A stretch of 64,000 nt of DNA from Streptomyces antimycoticus (GTDB taxonomy: Bacteria; Actinomycetota; Actinomycetes; Streptomycetales; Streptomycetaceae), in assembly GCF_005405925.1 (NCBI RefSeq), contig NZ_BJHV01000001.1, positions 868,001-932,000 of the forward strand, in the 5' to 3' direction. Below are positions 9,398 to 18,419 of the stretch, one piece after another. Every line of letters starts with the position of its first letter. The stretch's first letter is position 1. The position numbers and the translations under genes were made by a program. The notes under the pieces were generated by a model that made no database searches, was not told where the DNA came from, and saw nothing but the letters and a program-made list of their open reading frames with translations.

Positions 9398-10057
9398 GTG
9401 AAGAGCCGGTTGAGCATCGCGGCCGTGTCGGCCGTCTCCCTGGTGGCGTTCCTGGGTGGTACGACGGTGGCGACGGCCCAGGAGTCCGACCCGGCGCCGA
9501 AGTCCTGTGACGGTGTCCGGCTGACCGGAGAGCTTCCCGTTCCGCCGCCCGGCCAAGCCGTCTCGGGGCAGATCACCATAGGCGCGGACTGCAAGCCGGA
9601 ACCGGTCTCCGTCCAGCACGGCCCGGCATCGGCCCGCTCGGCCCGCACCGCCACCGCCGCCGGACATCAGCTGCGTGGCTGGAACGAGATGTACGACTGC
9701 TGCAACATCCGGATGACGGGCCTGTACACCGCCTCCTCGTGGGACACGGCGAACGGCCGCGTCACCACGGCCGGCACCACGGCCACGCAGGAGTGGAACC
9801 GCGAGCCGTGGGACGCCGGTTGGTCCCTCACCTCGCAGACCGCGAAGGACGACTGTGTCACCGACTGCGCCGAGGTCAACTCCGAGGCGCACGCCGACTT
9901 CGCGTACCAGGGTGTCTTCGATCCGACCGGCGACTGGTACAACAACACCCACCACTCCTACGTCCAGTTGAAGGCCGACGGGACGGCGAGCTGCCGCTTC
10001 GATGTGGAGCTGCGGCACACCTTCGTGGGGTGGAACTGGCGGTACGGCTGCGAGTGA
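9398..10057 (+). CDS. Secreted protein of unknown function
   Basis: A 219-residue protein starting at GTG 9398 with a clear Sec signal peptide (basic MKSR, hydrophobic core, cleavage near ATA-QES at about residue 28). The mature part has a Cys-Pro-rich start, a tandem Cys pair (YDCCNIR) and further paired cysteines (DDCVTDCAE, SCRF, RYGCE) that suggest disulphides, plus many Trp and Tyr. I do not recognise the family. Composition suggests a small exported beta-sheet protein, but no function is proposed. It is monocistronic and faces the hydrolase gene across a strong terminator. Confidence 0.75.
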   Translation: MKSRLSIAAVSAVSLVAFLGGTTVATAQESDPAPKSCDGVRLTGELPVPPPGQAVSGQITIGADCKPEPVSVQHGPASARSARTATAAGHQLRGWNEMYDCCNIRMTGLYTASSWDTANGRVTTAGTTATQEWNREPWDAGWSLTSQTAKDDCVTDCAEVNSEAHADFAYQGVFDPTGDWYNNTHHSYVQLKADGTASCRFDVELRHTFVGWNWRYGCE

Positions 10058-10116
10058 CCGCACTGGCGGCGCGGTAGCACACACACGACGTAGCCCCCCG
10101 CCTCGCACGATGTGGG

Positions 10117-10155
10117 TGACCAGGCCCCGGGCGAACACCGCCCGGGGCCCGGTCA
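10117..10155. terminator. Bidirectional terminator between convergent genes
   Basis: TGACC-a-GGCCCCGGGC (10117-10132) pairs with GCCCGGGGCC-c-GGTCA (10140-10155) around a seven-base loop, with one mismatch. It lies between the stop of the secreted protein gene (+) and the stop of the alpha/beta hydrolase gene (-), so it can serve both. Confidence 0.75.
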
Positions 10156-10169
10156 GGCGTAGTGCGGCG

Positions 10170-10871
10170 TCACGATGCCCCAGCGCACCGGAGCAGTATC
10201 CGGGCCAGCTCGCGCGGCTGGGAGAACATCGGCCAATGGCCGGTGTCCATCTCGACCAGCCGCCAGTGCTCGCTCTTCAGCAGGTCGGCCACGTCGTCCG
10301 TCGGCTCGGCGCCGTCGAGCAGACACTTGATGTACGTGGCCGGCAGCCCGCCGAGCGGGCGCGCCAGGACGGCCGCCTCGGACAGCGTGGCGCCGGGATG
10401 CGGCGTGGCGCCGCCCACGAGCCGCCCGATCTGCTCCTCGGTGAGCCCCTGGCCGTGGCAGTCGGCCTCGGTCAGGGGCGCCCAGAAGCCGCCGTTCGCG
10501 GCCATCGACGCCTCCACCATGGACCGCCCACCGGGCCAGGCCGACAGGAACGACCCACCGTCCTCCGGAACGTTGGAGTCCACGAACACCACATGGGCCA
10601 GCCGGTCGCCGATGCGCTCGGCGGCCTGACCGACCGGGATGCCCGAATAGCTGTGCCCCACCAGGACCACATCGCGCAGATCGAGGCGCTCGACCTCGCC
10701 GACGATGTCCTGGACGTGGGTCTGCTGCCCGGCCTGCACACCCTGCTTCTCGGCGAGTCCGGACAGCGTGAGGGCATGGACGCCGTGTCCGGCCGCGCGC
10801 AGCTCCGGCACCACCCCGTCCCATGCCCACGACCCCAGCCACGCACCCGCCACCAGTACGAATTCCGTCAT
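10170..10871 (-). CDS. Alpha/beta-fold hydrolase (EstC/MenH-like)
   Basis: A 233-residue cytosolic alpha/beta hydrolase. It opens with a typical first strand (MTEFVLVAGAWLGSWAW), carries the nucleophile elbow GHSYSG, and ends with the catalytic-His region DTGHWPMFSQP. The family hydrolyses small esters or acts as an accessory enzyme; the substrate is not evident. The ATG at 10871 was chosen because an upstream start at 11087 would add 72 Arg/Pro-rich residues not seen in this fold. The gene stands alone, divergent from the Rv2629-like gene; the 286-base gap between them shows nothing else I can name. Confidence 0.82.
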   Translation of the reverse strand: MTEFVLVAGAWLGSWAWDGVVPELRAAGHGVHALTLSGLAEKQGVQAGQQTHVQDIVGEVERLDLRDVVLVGHSYSGIPVGQAAERIGDRLAHVVFVDSNVPEDGGSFLSAWPGGRSMVEASMAANGGFWAPLTEADCHGQGLTEEQIGRLVGGATPHPGATLSEAAVLARPLGGLPATYIKCLLDGAEPTDDVADLLKSEHWRLVEMDTGHWPMFSQPRELARILLRCAGAS

Positions 10872-11157
10872 GGCGGCAAGGTAGCGCGGGGGTCCGACAA
10901 TGGACCGCCCGATTCGCCGCGGGCCCGTTCTTCGTCGCGATACTGCTGCGCGCTCCGATAGCGGAGGGGGTGGCGTGGCCGCAGGGGAAGGATCTGCCGG
11001 ACGCGCGCGTCGCCCACTCGCCCGTCGCGGGGCAGATCGGCCCCTGCCCCGCCACTCACCGGAGCCAGCGATTTCGAGCGGTTTCATCCGGTCTGAGAGG
11101 GAAACCCGCTCGTGTCGGGCCGCCCCGTCAGGTCGCCCGACAAGGTACGGAGCGCAT

Positions 11158-12261
11158 ATGAAGTTGTCGTTTCTCGACCCGCTCTACGCGCGGCCCGGCC
11201 CATGGGCCGCCGTCTGCCTGGACACCTCCCGCGACATCGAGGATCCGGAGAAGGCGATCGAGCTGCGCTGGCGGCACCTGCGCGACGCGCTGTCCGGCCA
11301 GGGCGTGGACAGCGCCACCCTCTCCGCCCTGCACACCGCCGTGGGCAGCGACCGGGAGGTGTCCGGACGGCACGGAAAGGCCCTGTTCGCCGCCCATGGA
11401 CGGCTCGGACTGGCCGAGAAGCTCCCCGAGCCGCCGGCGGCCGATTCGGCCCGTTTCACCTCGATCCCCGATGTGCTGCCCCTGGTGCTGCAACACGCCC
11501 CGGACATCCCCTATGTGGCCGTGGCCCTCTCCCGGGCTTTCGCGGAGACCGACCTGGAAGAGGATGTGGTGGTGCACTACCAAGCCGGGCGGTGGCCCAT
11601 GAGCCGGGTGGCACCGGAGCCCCGCTACAACCACATCGGCGCGGCCCGGGACTGGCCGGCGAACGCCTTCGCGGTCGCCCACGAGCTGGAGAATCTGCGC
11701 CGCTGGACCGATGCCGAGACGATCGTGTTGCGGTGCGCGGCGGAGGACGTGTGGTTGCGCGGCGTGCTGGTCAACCATTTGCCCGTGTCCACCCAACAGC
11801 GCGTCGTCACCGTGCCCGACAGCGGACGACCGGTGGCCGGACCCGGCCGGGCCCTGTTGGAGGCGGAGCTGAACGACACGCTGCGCGCCACGGTGAACGA
11901 ACACGACCGGACCTTGACTCACCGCTTCATGGCACAACGCGCCCGGCACCCGGACACCTCCGAAGGGCTCTCCCCCGCCATCACCGCCCTACAGCGTGGC
12001 CAGGCGCACTGCCTGCTGCTCACCCGCCCTGTGAACCTTCCGGAGTCCCTGTGGGCGGGGCCCGAGCCCACCCACGTCACGCTGACGGAGCCGGACCTCC
12101 ACACCTTCGGTGTGCACACCGGACGGCAGGAGCCCGCCGGGGCCGTGGTGGTACGGGCCCTGGTGGGCACCGGCGCCGAGCTGATCACGGTCCCGCGTGC
12201 GGAGCTGTCGCTGCAGGACGGGGTCGGGGTGCTGCTGCGCTACCACGACCCGTATACCTGA
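11158..12261 (+). CDS. Rv2629/Balon-family ribosome hibernation factor (aeRF1-like)
   Basis: A 367-residue protein starting at ATG 11158 (GGAG five bases upstream). The N terminus MKLSFLDPLYARPGPWA, followed by CLDTSRD and ELRWRHLRD, is characteristic of actinobacterial Rv2629-like proteins, bacterial relatives of archaeo-eukaryotic release factor 1. Members of this group (Balon and Rv2629) bind the ribosomal A site and protect stalled ribosomes during dormancy or stress. No GGQ peptidyl-hydrolysis motif is visible, in keeping with a hibernation rather than a termination role. It forms its own unit, convergent with an aldo/keto reductase. The family assignment is from recognised sequence; the role in this organism is inferred. 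Confidence 0.82.
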   Translation: MKLSFLDPLYARPGPWAAVCLDTSRDIEDPEKAIELRWRHLRDALSGQGVDSATLSALHTAVGSDREVSGRHGKALFAAHGRLGLAEKLPEPPAADSARFTSIPDVLPLVLQHAPDIPYVAVALSRAFAETDLEEDVVVHYQAGRWPMSRVAPEPRYNHIGAARDWPANAFAVAHELENLRRWTDAETIVLRCAAEDVWLRGVLVNHLPVSTQQRVVTVPDSGRPVAGPGRALLEAELNDTLRATVNEHDRTLTHRFMAQRARHPDTSEGLSPAITALQRGQAHCLLLTRPVNLPESLWAGPEPTHVTLTEPDLHTFGVHTGRQEPAGAVVVRALVGTGAELITVPRAELSLQDGVGVLLRYHDPYT

Positions 12262-12347
12262 GGTCCGCCGCGCCCGCACCACGGCCCAGACGCGTAAGAC
12301 CCGCGTACCTAGAGCCGGTGCGCCCAAAGCCTCCGAGGATCTCGGGC

Positions 12348-13193
12348 TCAAAGGACCTCGAGGGGCACGGGCCCCGTGGGCGGAGGGAAGGCGCGGTCCA
12401 GAGCGTCCAGGTCCTCCGGGGCGAGCTCCAGATCCAGCGCGGCGTGATTCTCCTCGACATGGTCGACCCGCCCGGCCTTGGGGATCGCCGCCACCCCCTG
12501 CCTGAGCACCCACGCCAGCGCCACCTGCGCGGGCGTCGCGCCATGGGCCCGTGCGACCTCCCGCAGCGCACCGGAGCGCGGCAGGCGTCCCTGCTCAATG
12601 GGCGAATAGGCCATCAGGGGGATGTGGCGCCGGTGGCACCAGGGCATGAGGTCGTACTCGACACCGCGCCTGGTGAGGTTGTAGAGCACCTGGTCGGCGG
12701 CGACACCGTCGCCACCGGGGGTGGAGACGAGGTCCGTCATATCGGAGACGTCGAAGTTGCTCACACCCCAGTGGCGGATCTTGCCGCTGTCGGTCAGTTC
12801 GGCGAAGGCTTCGAGGGTCTCCTCCAGCGGGATCCGCCCCCGCCAGTGCAGCAGGTACAGATCAAGCCGGTCCGTGTCGAGCCGCCGCAGGCTGTCCTCA
12901 CAGGCCGCAATGGTGCCACTGCGGTCGGCATGGCCGGGGAGTACCTTGCTGACCAGGAAGACCTCGTCACGGCGGTCGGCGATCGCCTCTCCGACGAGTT
13001 CCTCGGAAGCGCCGCTGCCGTACATCTCGGCCGTGTCCACGAGCGTCATCCCGAGGTCGAGTCCATGCCGCAGCGCCGCGATCTCGTCGGCGCGGCGCCG
13101 GGGGTCGTCACCGATGTGCCAGGTGCCCTGGCCGAGCAGCGGGATCCGCTCCCCCGAGGGCAGCCGGACGGTGTCCGGTGTGGTGGTCATCAT
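12348..13193 (-). CDS. Aldo/keto reductase
   Basis: A 281-residue NADPH-dependent aldo/keto reductase. It shows the TIM-barrel signatures LVDTAEMYGSG (catalytic Asp and Tyr), LVSKVLPG (catalytic Lys), LYLLHWRG (catalytic His) and the cofactor-binding AIPKAG. The double ATG at 13193/13190 follows GGAAGGCGGG and is the natural start; the open frame further upstream (to 13385) is low-complexity. It would reduce small aldehydes or ketones in the cytosol, with unknown physiological substrate. It is convergent with the hibernation-factor gene, with no clear terminator in the 86-base gap. Confidence 0.88.
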   Translation of the reverse strand: MMTTTPDTVRLPSGERIPLLGQGTWHIGDDPRRRADEIAALRHGLDLGMTLVDTAEMYGSGASEELVGEAIADRRDEVFLVSKVLPGHADRSGTIAACEDSLRRLDTDRLDLYLLHWRGRIPLEETLEAFAELTDSGKIRHWGVSNFDVSDMTDLVSTPGGDGVAADQVLYNLTRRGVEYDLMPWCHRRHIPLMAYSPIEQGRLPRSGALREVARAHGATPAQVALAWVLRQGVAAIPKAGRVDHVEENHAALDLELAPEDLDALDRAFPPPTGPVPLEVL

Positions 13194-13423
13194 GCCCGCC
13201 TTCCTGGTTCTCCGGCCGCCTCCAACGGTAGGCGACGGCCACGCCGTCCGACGTCCGCGTCCGCACCGGGTGGGCCCGGCGGTCGCGGCACCACCCGGAA
13301 GGCGGGGCCCACCGCGAGCCGGAGCGGCGTCGAGTCCATGCTGGGAACAGCCGTCGACCGACAGTGCCGAACGGGATCGGTGCATTGACTCCGGGCGGCC
13401 TTAGACCTGCGATGAGGCGTTGT

Positions 13424-14205
13424 ATGACTGCGATCAGAGCGACCGAGGACCCCGGTATAGCCATTCAGTTCCTGCACGACGAGATACAGGAGGTCAGGGA
13501 AGCCGATGACGCCGCGGCCACCATCCACGACCTGATCTTGCCGACCGCGCTCAATGTCCCACTCGCCGGCCCCATCATGACCGAGTCCGCCGAGGCGATC
13601 GCGGAGGCCATCGCCGACCGGAAGGCGGACCTCGTGGAGACCGACGAGGGGGAGGGCGTCGAGGTCGTGTTCCCCCGTCCGCGCTGTCCGACGGCCTCTG
13701 GGAGGTCGAGGACATCAGGCCCCTTCCCACCACGGTGCGGTCCGCCTCCATGGCGGAGACGTTCTCCATGCGCAGCCCGACCGCTCCGACGGGGGCGGCC
13801 GTCGGGGACGACCTCTATGTGTTCGCCAGGGACGACGACGGCCGTGTCCTGTACAACCGGAGCGGTGCCGACGAGGGGTTCTCGGGCTGGGAAGAGGTGC
13901 CCGGTGAGCTCGTGAGCGGCACTCAGCCCTCGGCGGTCAGCAGCGGAGACGAGGTGCTGGTGTTCGCCACCGACACCGAAGGACGCGTGCGCTCCAACCG
14001 GGTCGGCGCGAACGGGGCGTTCACCGGATGGGAGGGGGTGCCCGGCGACATCACGACCGACGGCGCCGTGGGGGTGGCTTCCCAGGCCGATTCGGTGTTC
14101 GTGTTCGCACGGCTCGACGACAACCGCATCGCGTTCAACCGGCTGCTGCCGGACGGCACCTACACGGGATGGCTGGACAAGAGCATCGCGTGGCGCGGTG
14201 AGTGA
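13424..14205 (+). pseudogene. Lectin/beta-propeller-like protein, frameshifted at a C5 run
   Basis: The frame from ATG 13424 (GAGGCG upstream) encodes MTAIRATEDPGIAIQFLHDE and on to GVEVVF. It then leaves frame at CCCCC (13672-13676) and the sensible reading resumes one frame over (ALSDGLWEVEDIRPLPTT...) to the stop at 14205. Adding one C joins them as VEVVFPPSALSDGLWEV. The C-terminal 140 residues are three repeats of about 45 residues with the pattern (D/E)xLYVFARDxDGRVLYNR...FxGWExVPG, like the blades of fucose-binding PLL-type or tachylectin-type propellers. There is no signal peptide. Function is unknown; carbohydrate binding is possible. The shift may be an assembly error. Confidence 0.6.
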
Positions 14206-14501
14206 GAGCGGCGCTGAGGGGCGGATCGCGGCAGCGGTACCGGCGTGGTCGCCCCGCCGGACCACTTCGATCCCGAGCTGCGCCTGACCGCCGGCCGACT
14301 GACCGCGGAGGTGCGCTTTCATCGGCGCCTTCCCCCTGGGTCCCAGCGGGGGTACTCGGGCGTGAACTCGCCGGCCGCTTCACCACGGACCGTGATTAAT
14401 TGTCGTATCAAGGCAGTTCTGCCGAATAGCTTTACCGGCACCCACGCACTCCACCACTATGGGCACTCGTCTCACTGCCGGTGACGCGAGGAGTCGCGAG
14501 G
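14206..14501 (+). promoter_or_regulatory. Intergenic region before the sigma/ricin gene
   Basis: No convincing gene. A 79-codon open frame from 14245 begins in a plausible way (VAPPDHFDPEL) but becomes low-complexity and has no ribosome-binding site. The stretch 14394-14440 is A+T-rich for this genome (GTGATTAATTGTCGTATCAA) and is the most likely promoter of the downstream gene. Confidence 0.3.
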
Positions 14502-16353
14502 GTGACCGACCAGCACGGAACCGAGCCCGATGCCACCGCCGGGCAGCGGCCGTACGCCCAACTGTCCGACGCGGAACTCACCGAGCGCATCCGCTCCGGG
14601 GCTCCCACGGCACTCCCCGCCACCCAGCAGTTGCGGGAGCGCCACCTGCCGGCGGTGCTGTCCTACGCCCGGCTCTGCGCCAGGACCCGGGCCGACGCCG
14701 ACCAGCTCGCCGACCTGTCCTTCGGCCTCGCCGCGCAGGAGACCTGTCGCGGTATCGACCCCTGGGGACCGTGGCGGCATCATCTGCTGCTGCTCGTCCA
14801 GCGGGTGGCCGCCACCTGGGCGGAGGGCAACCGGGGGGCGGAGAGGCTCGAACCCGCGTTCGCCGAGTGGCTCGGCCGCTCCGGTATCACCGCGGATGGC
14901 GAGGCCGGACGCCGGAGGCCGCGGGAGCGTTCGGCCATGCTCGGTGGCTTCCTCAGCCTCTCGGCGCGCACCCGTGATGTCCTGTGGTACAGCGTGGTGG
15001 ACGAGGATCCCGACACGGCGGTGGCCACCTTCGCGGGGCTGGCACCGCACACCGTCCCCACGCTCCGGGAGACGGCGCGGGGCGCCCTGCGCGAGGCGTG
15101 GCTGCGGACCCATCTGGAGCGTGGTGGCGAGCAGACCTGTCAGGGGTTCCGGGGTCTCATCGAGGCGGCGGTGCGGCCGGACAACCCCCGGCGCTGCGAC
15201 GACCTGGACCGCCATCTGTCCAGCTGCCCGTCGTGCGCCGGGGTGTACGGCGACCTGATCCGGATGGACGAAGATCCCCGGACCGTGATCGCCGACGGGC
15301 TCCTGGGGTGGGGCGGGGCGGCCTATGTCACGGCGGGACCGGTCAGGGGTCTGCCCTCGGTGGGATCGGCGACGCCATCGCACGCGGAGCCGCGGCGGCC
15401 GGAGCCGCCCCTGGCCCCCGCTCCCCCGCCCCGTATCCCCGCGCCGAGACCGCGGAGGGCGCGATGGCCGCGGGGTTCGCGGGAGTCACGGGGGTGGCTG
15501 GGGCCGCTGGGGGCTCTGGCATCGCGCCGCCGGACGTGCCGAATGCGCCGATGGACGGTGGATCGGTGGGCCGGTGGCGTCGACCGGCCTGGACGGGTTC
15601 CCGACCGCCCACGACCACCGCGCTGATCGCGGTGGCGGCCGCGGCGGCGGTGGCCGCCACGGTCGCCGTCCTGGTGTCCGGCGGGGACGACATGACCCCG
15701 GCCGGTGGCACGAACACACCTCCGCCCGTGTCCGCCACCGCCACCCCTTCGGCTCCTTCGGCTCAGCCGACGACGGATCCGCCGGCTCCGACGAAGCGGC
15801 CACAGCGCCCGCCGAACCCCGGTGGCATGACCGAACCGCCCACGACCGCCCCCGCCACACCTCCCCGAGCACCGCCCCGCCGCCGTCCGGCGCGCCGATT
15901 CCGGGTGGCACCTACACGTCGGTGATCAACGCCGATTCCGGACTCTGTCTGGACATCCGCGACCAGCGACTGGAGAAGCGCACGGACGCCGTCCTGGCCC
16001 CGTGCGCCGGGACCGACACCCAGCGATGGCGGCTGGACTCCGAGGGGCTGCTGCACACCGAGGCCGACCCCGACTTCTGCCTGGACTCGCGTGGGGACAC
16101 CGACCGGGGCGTCGGCATCTGGCCCTGCTCCTCCGCCGACGGCGACAACGGCGAGAATCTGCGGTTCGTGGTCGACCGCCAGGGGTTGATACGCCCTCAT
16201 ATCGCACCGGATTTCGCCGTCACCCCGGACGCCGACGACGCCGACAGCCAGGTCGAGCTGCGCTCGGCCGACGACCGGAACGACCAGCGGTGGACCGCCG
16301 GCTACGCCGACGCCTCGGCCGATGTGTCGGTGTCCGGGCCCGCGGCGCGGTGA
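14502..16353 (+). pseudogene. Sigma-factor-like / ricin-lectin membrane protein, two frameshifts
   Basis: Three consecutive frames make one sensible protein. From GTG 14502 (AGGAG eight bases upstream) come about 280 residues with an RNA-polymerase-sigma-like helical part (YAQLSDAELTERIRSG) and a zinc-finger-like HLSSCPSC segment. A second frame gives an Ala/Gly/Pro linker and one membrane helix (TALIAVAAAAAVAATVAVLV, about 15628-15687), followed by a Thr/Pro stalk. A third frame gives a ricin-type beta-trefoil (SGLCLDIRD, DTQRWRLD, FCLDSRGD, DQRWTAG). Both joins need one added base, near G4 at 15346-15349 and C4 at 15863-15866. The inferred product is a cytoplasmic sigma/anti-sigma-like module tied through the membrane to an external sugar-binding domain. 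Confidence 0.6.
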
Positions 16354-16395
16354 CCGTCGTCGCGTCGCCGTCCCGCCAACGAGCCCGTCCGGCCC

Positions 16396-17148
16396 TCAGA
16401 CCACGGCGCTCCCGGCCTCCGTGACGCGACGGAAGAGGGCCGCCCACAGAAACGGCTCCCCGAAGAGCGGGGAGTCGGACGGTTCGTCGTGCATGCGGCG
16501 CAGCTCGATCTCGGTCAGCTCGGAGAAGATCCAGCGCAGGGACTCGGGTGTGTAGGCGAGGCCACCGTGGAGCGCGGCCTGGCGGTAGAAGGCCGCGTCG
16601 GGGAGTTCGGAGCCCATCGCGCCCGCCGCGAAGCAGCTGAGGGCGAGATGGCCACCGGGTGTCAGGGCGCGCTCGAGGAGAGCGAGGTAGCTGACCCGGC
16701 GGTGCGGTGGCAGATGGTGGAAACAGCCGGAATCGCAGATCAGGTCGTACGGCCCCGCAAGCTCACCCGCGGTGAGCGCGAAGGCGTCGCCGCAGTGGAA
16801 CCGGACCCCGGCTCCTGCCTCGCGAGCGCGTTCCGCGGCCCAGGCGATGGCCGTGGGCGAGAGGTCGACGGCGTCCACGGTGAAGCCCCGGGAGGCGAGG
16901 TGGAGGGCGTTGCGGCCGGGGCCGCACCCCAGGTCGAGCGCCCGGCCCGGGGTGACCAGGCCACGGTCGAGATACGACACCAGATGCTCGTCGGGCTTCG
17001 CCACGAAGAACGGCACGGACTTGGAGCGGTCCGTGTAGAAACCGTCCCACCACGAGGCACCGTCGGCCGTCCAGCGGTCGGCCCCCGGTGCGAAGAGGCC
17101 GTCCAGGAGTCTCATGACGTCGTCCACCGTGCGGATGTTCCGATCCAC
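16396..17148 (-). CDS. Class I SAM-dependent methyltransferase
   Basis: A 250-residue methyltransferase starting at GTG 17148 (GGGGAGC upstream). Motif I is ALDLGCGPGRNALHLA, the acidic end of strand 2 is VDAVDLSP, and the post-I region has HCGDAF. The SFFVAKP/DGFY start and a CFHHLPPH segment resemble methyltransferases of the thiopurine/tellurite-resistance type, but the acceptor is unknown. It stands alone, reading toward the sigma/ricin gene with a short gap. Confidence 0.83.
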   Translation of the reverse strand: MDRNIRTVDDVMRLLDGLFAPGADRWTADGASWWDGFYTDRSKSVPFFVAKPDEHLVSYLDRGLVTPGRALDLGCGPGRNALHLASRGFTVDAVDLSPTAIAWAAERAREAGAGVRFHCGDAFALTAGELAGPYDLICDSGCFHHLPPHRRVSYLALLERALTPGGHLALSCFAAGAMGSELPDAAFYRQAALHGGLAYTPESLRWIFSELTEIELRRMHDEPSDSPLFGEPFLWAALFRRVTEAGSAVV

Positions 17149-17315
17149 GCGCTCCCCTTCCCGAGAGGGAAAACATAGGTGCGGACCCCGCACAGCACCA
17201 GCTCAGGCTCCAGACCGCGAGGGCACCGGCGGCCGCCGGAGGGAGGGAGAGCGAGGGGGCGGAGGAGGGGCTCCGCGGCCGTGGGCACCGGACGTTCACG
17301 CACCCGCCAAAGGCC

Positions 17316-17346
17316 GCCAAGGGGTCGGTTTCGCCGGCCCCTTGGC
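17316..17346 (-). terminator. Hairpin terminator of the esterase operon
   Basis: GCCAAGGGGTCGG (17316-17328) pairs with CCGGCCCCTTGGC (17334-17346) over 13 positions, one of them a G-U wobble, with a five-base loop. It lies 33 bases after the esterase stop codon and before the methyltransferase promoter. Confidence 0.65.
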
Positions 17347-17379
17347 GCCTTTCTCGCCATCGTCCCGGCGGTCAGCAGG

Positions 17380-18361
17380 TCAGCCGGCGTCCAGGCCGAA
17401 GAAGGTGATGGCCCGCGCGGCCATACCGGCGGCCGGGAGGGAGTGGCCGGTGCCCTGAACGCTGATCGCCTCGACGGGGGCCTGGTTGCCCGTGGCGCCG
17501 TAGCGGGTGCGGGTCCAGGTGGGCTGCGGACGGTCTGTGAGGGCGGGGGTCTGGCTCACCCCGAGGACGTTGGTCCACTGCTTGATCTCCTCGCCGAAGT
17601 TCGGATAGTGCAGGGTGCCGTCCTCGGTGCCGTGCCACAGTTGCATCCTCGGCCGGGCGCCCTGGTATCCGGGGTAGGCCCCGCGCGCGAGATCGCCCCA
17701 CGCCTGCGGTGTCTTGGTGATGGTGCCGTTGGCGCAGGCGCTGTTCCAGCCGGATCCGTCGGTGGTGGCGAAGCAGCCGAAGGGCACGCCCGCGAACGCC
17801 GCGCCCGCCTTGAACACATCCGGGTAGTCGCCCAGCAGGACGTTGGTCATCATGGCGCCCGATGAGGCGCCGGTGACATAGACCCGGTTGGGGTCGGCGT
17901 TGTGGCGCTGCTGGGCGTAACGCACCATCGACACGATGCCCACCGGATCGCTGCCGCCGTCGTGGCGCAGGGCCTGCGGGGAGGAGACGTCGAAGCAGGC
18001 GCCGCTTCTGGTGGCGGAGGGGTAGATGACGATGAAGCCGTAACGGTCCGCCAGGGAGGCGAACTCGGTGCCGGAGTAGAACGCGGGCCCCGAGCCCGTG
18101 CAGTAGTGCACCGCCACGAGGACGGCGGGCCGTGCCGCGACGTTGTTGGGCACGTACTCGTACATGCGGAGGTTGCTCGGGTTGGTGCCGAAGCCGGTGA
18201 CCTCGGTGAGCGCGGCCGCGGCCGCGGGGTCGGGGCCAGCAGGAACAGTGAGGCGAGCAGCGGCAGTACGCCGCCGAGTAACGCCGCGGCCATCGACCTC
18301 GGTGTCCTTCGGCGCCGTCCGGGTATGTGCGTGGTTCCCGCGGACGCGGGGCGTGGTTCAT
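17380..18361 (-). pseudogene. Secreted PHB-depolymerase/acetylxylan-esterase-type esterase, frameshifted N terminus
   Basis: The catalytic part (17380-18165 and a little upstream) is an intact CE1/LpqC-type esterase: Ser in VTGASSGAM, an AVHYCTGSG oxyanion region, and His near QGTGHSLP. It matches secreted acetylxylan or feruloyl esterases. The signal peptide lies in another frame (MAAALLGGVLPLLASLFLLA from 18293); adding one C in the GGGG runs at 18226-18235 joins it as APDPAAAAALTEVTGFG. A start with a strong SD (AGGAAGGACAG) at ATG 18361 lies in a third frame and would need one more base near 18325. It lies 58 bases behind a second secreted esterase with which it is probably co-transcribed under a CebR box. 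Confidence 0.65.
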
Positions 18362-18419
18362 GCGACTGTCCTTCCTGGACTGTGATGGTGAAGGGGGCGG
18401 CTCATGCGCCGTATGCGGC

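Noticed and set aside
11112..13388. 758-residue open frame on the plus strand
   Set aside because: Runs across the hibernation factor gene in another frame and antisense to the aldo/keto reductase; composition is typical of a shadow frame.
14245..14484. 79-residue open frame before the sigma/ricin gene
   Set aside because: No ribosome-binding site, degenerate second half and overlap with the A+T-rich promoter region.
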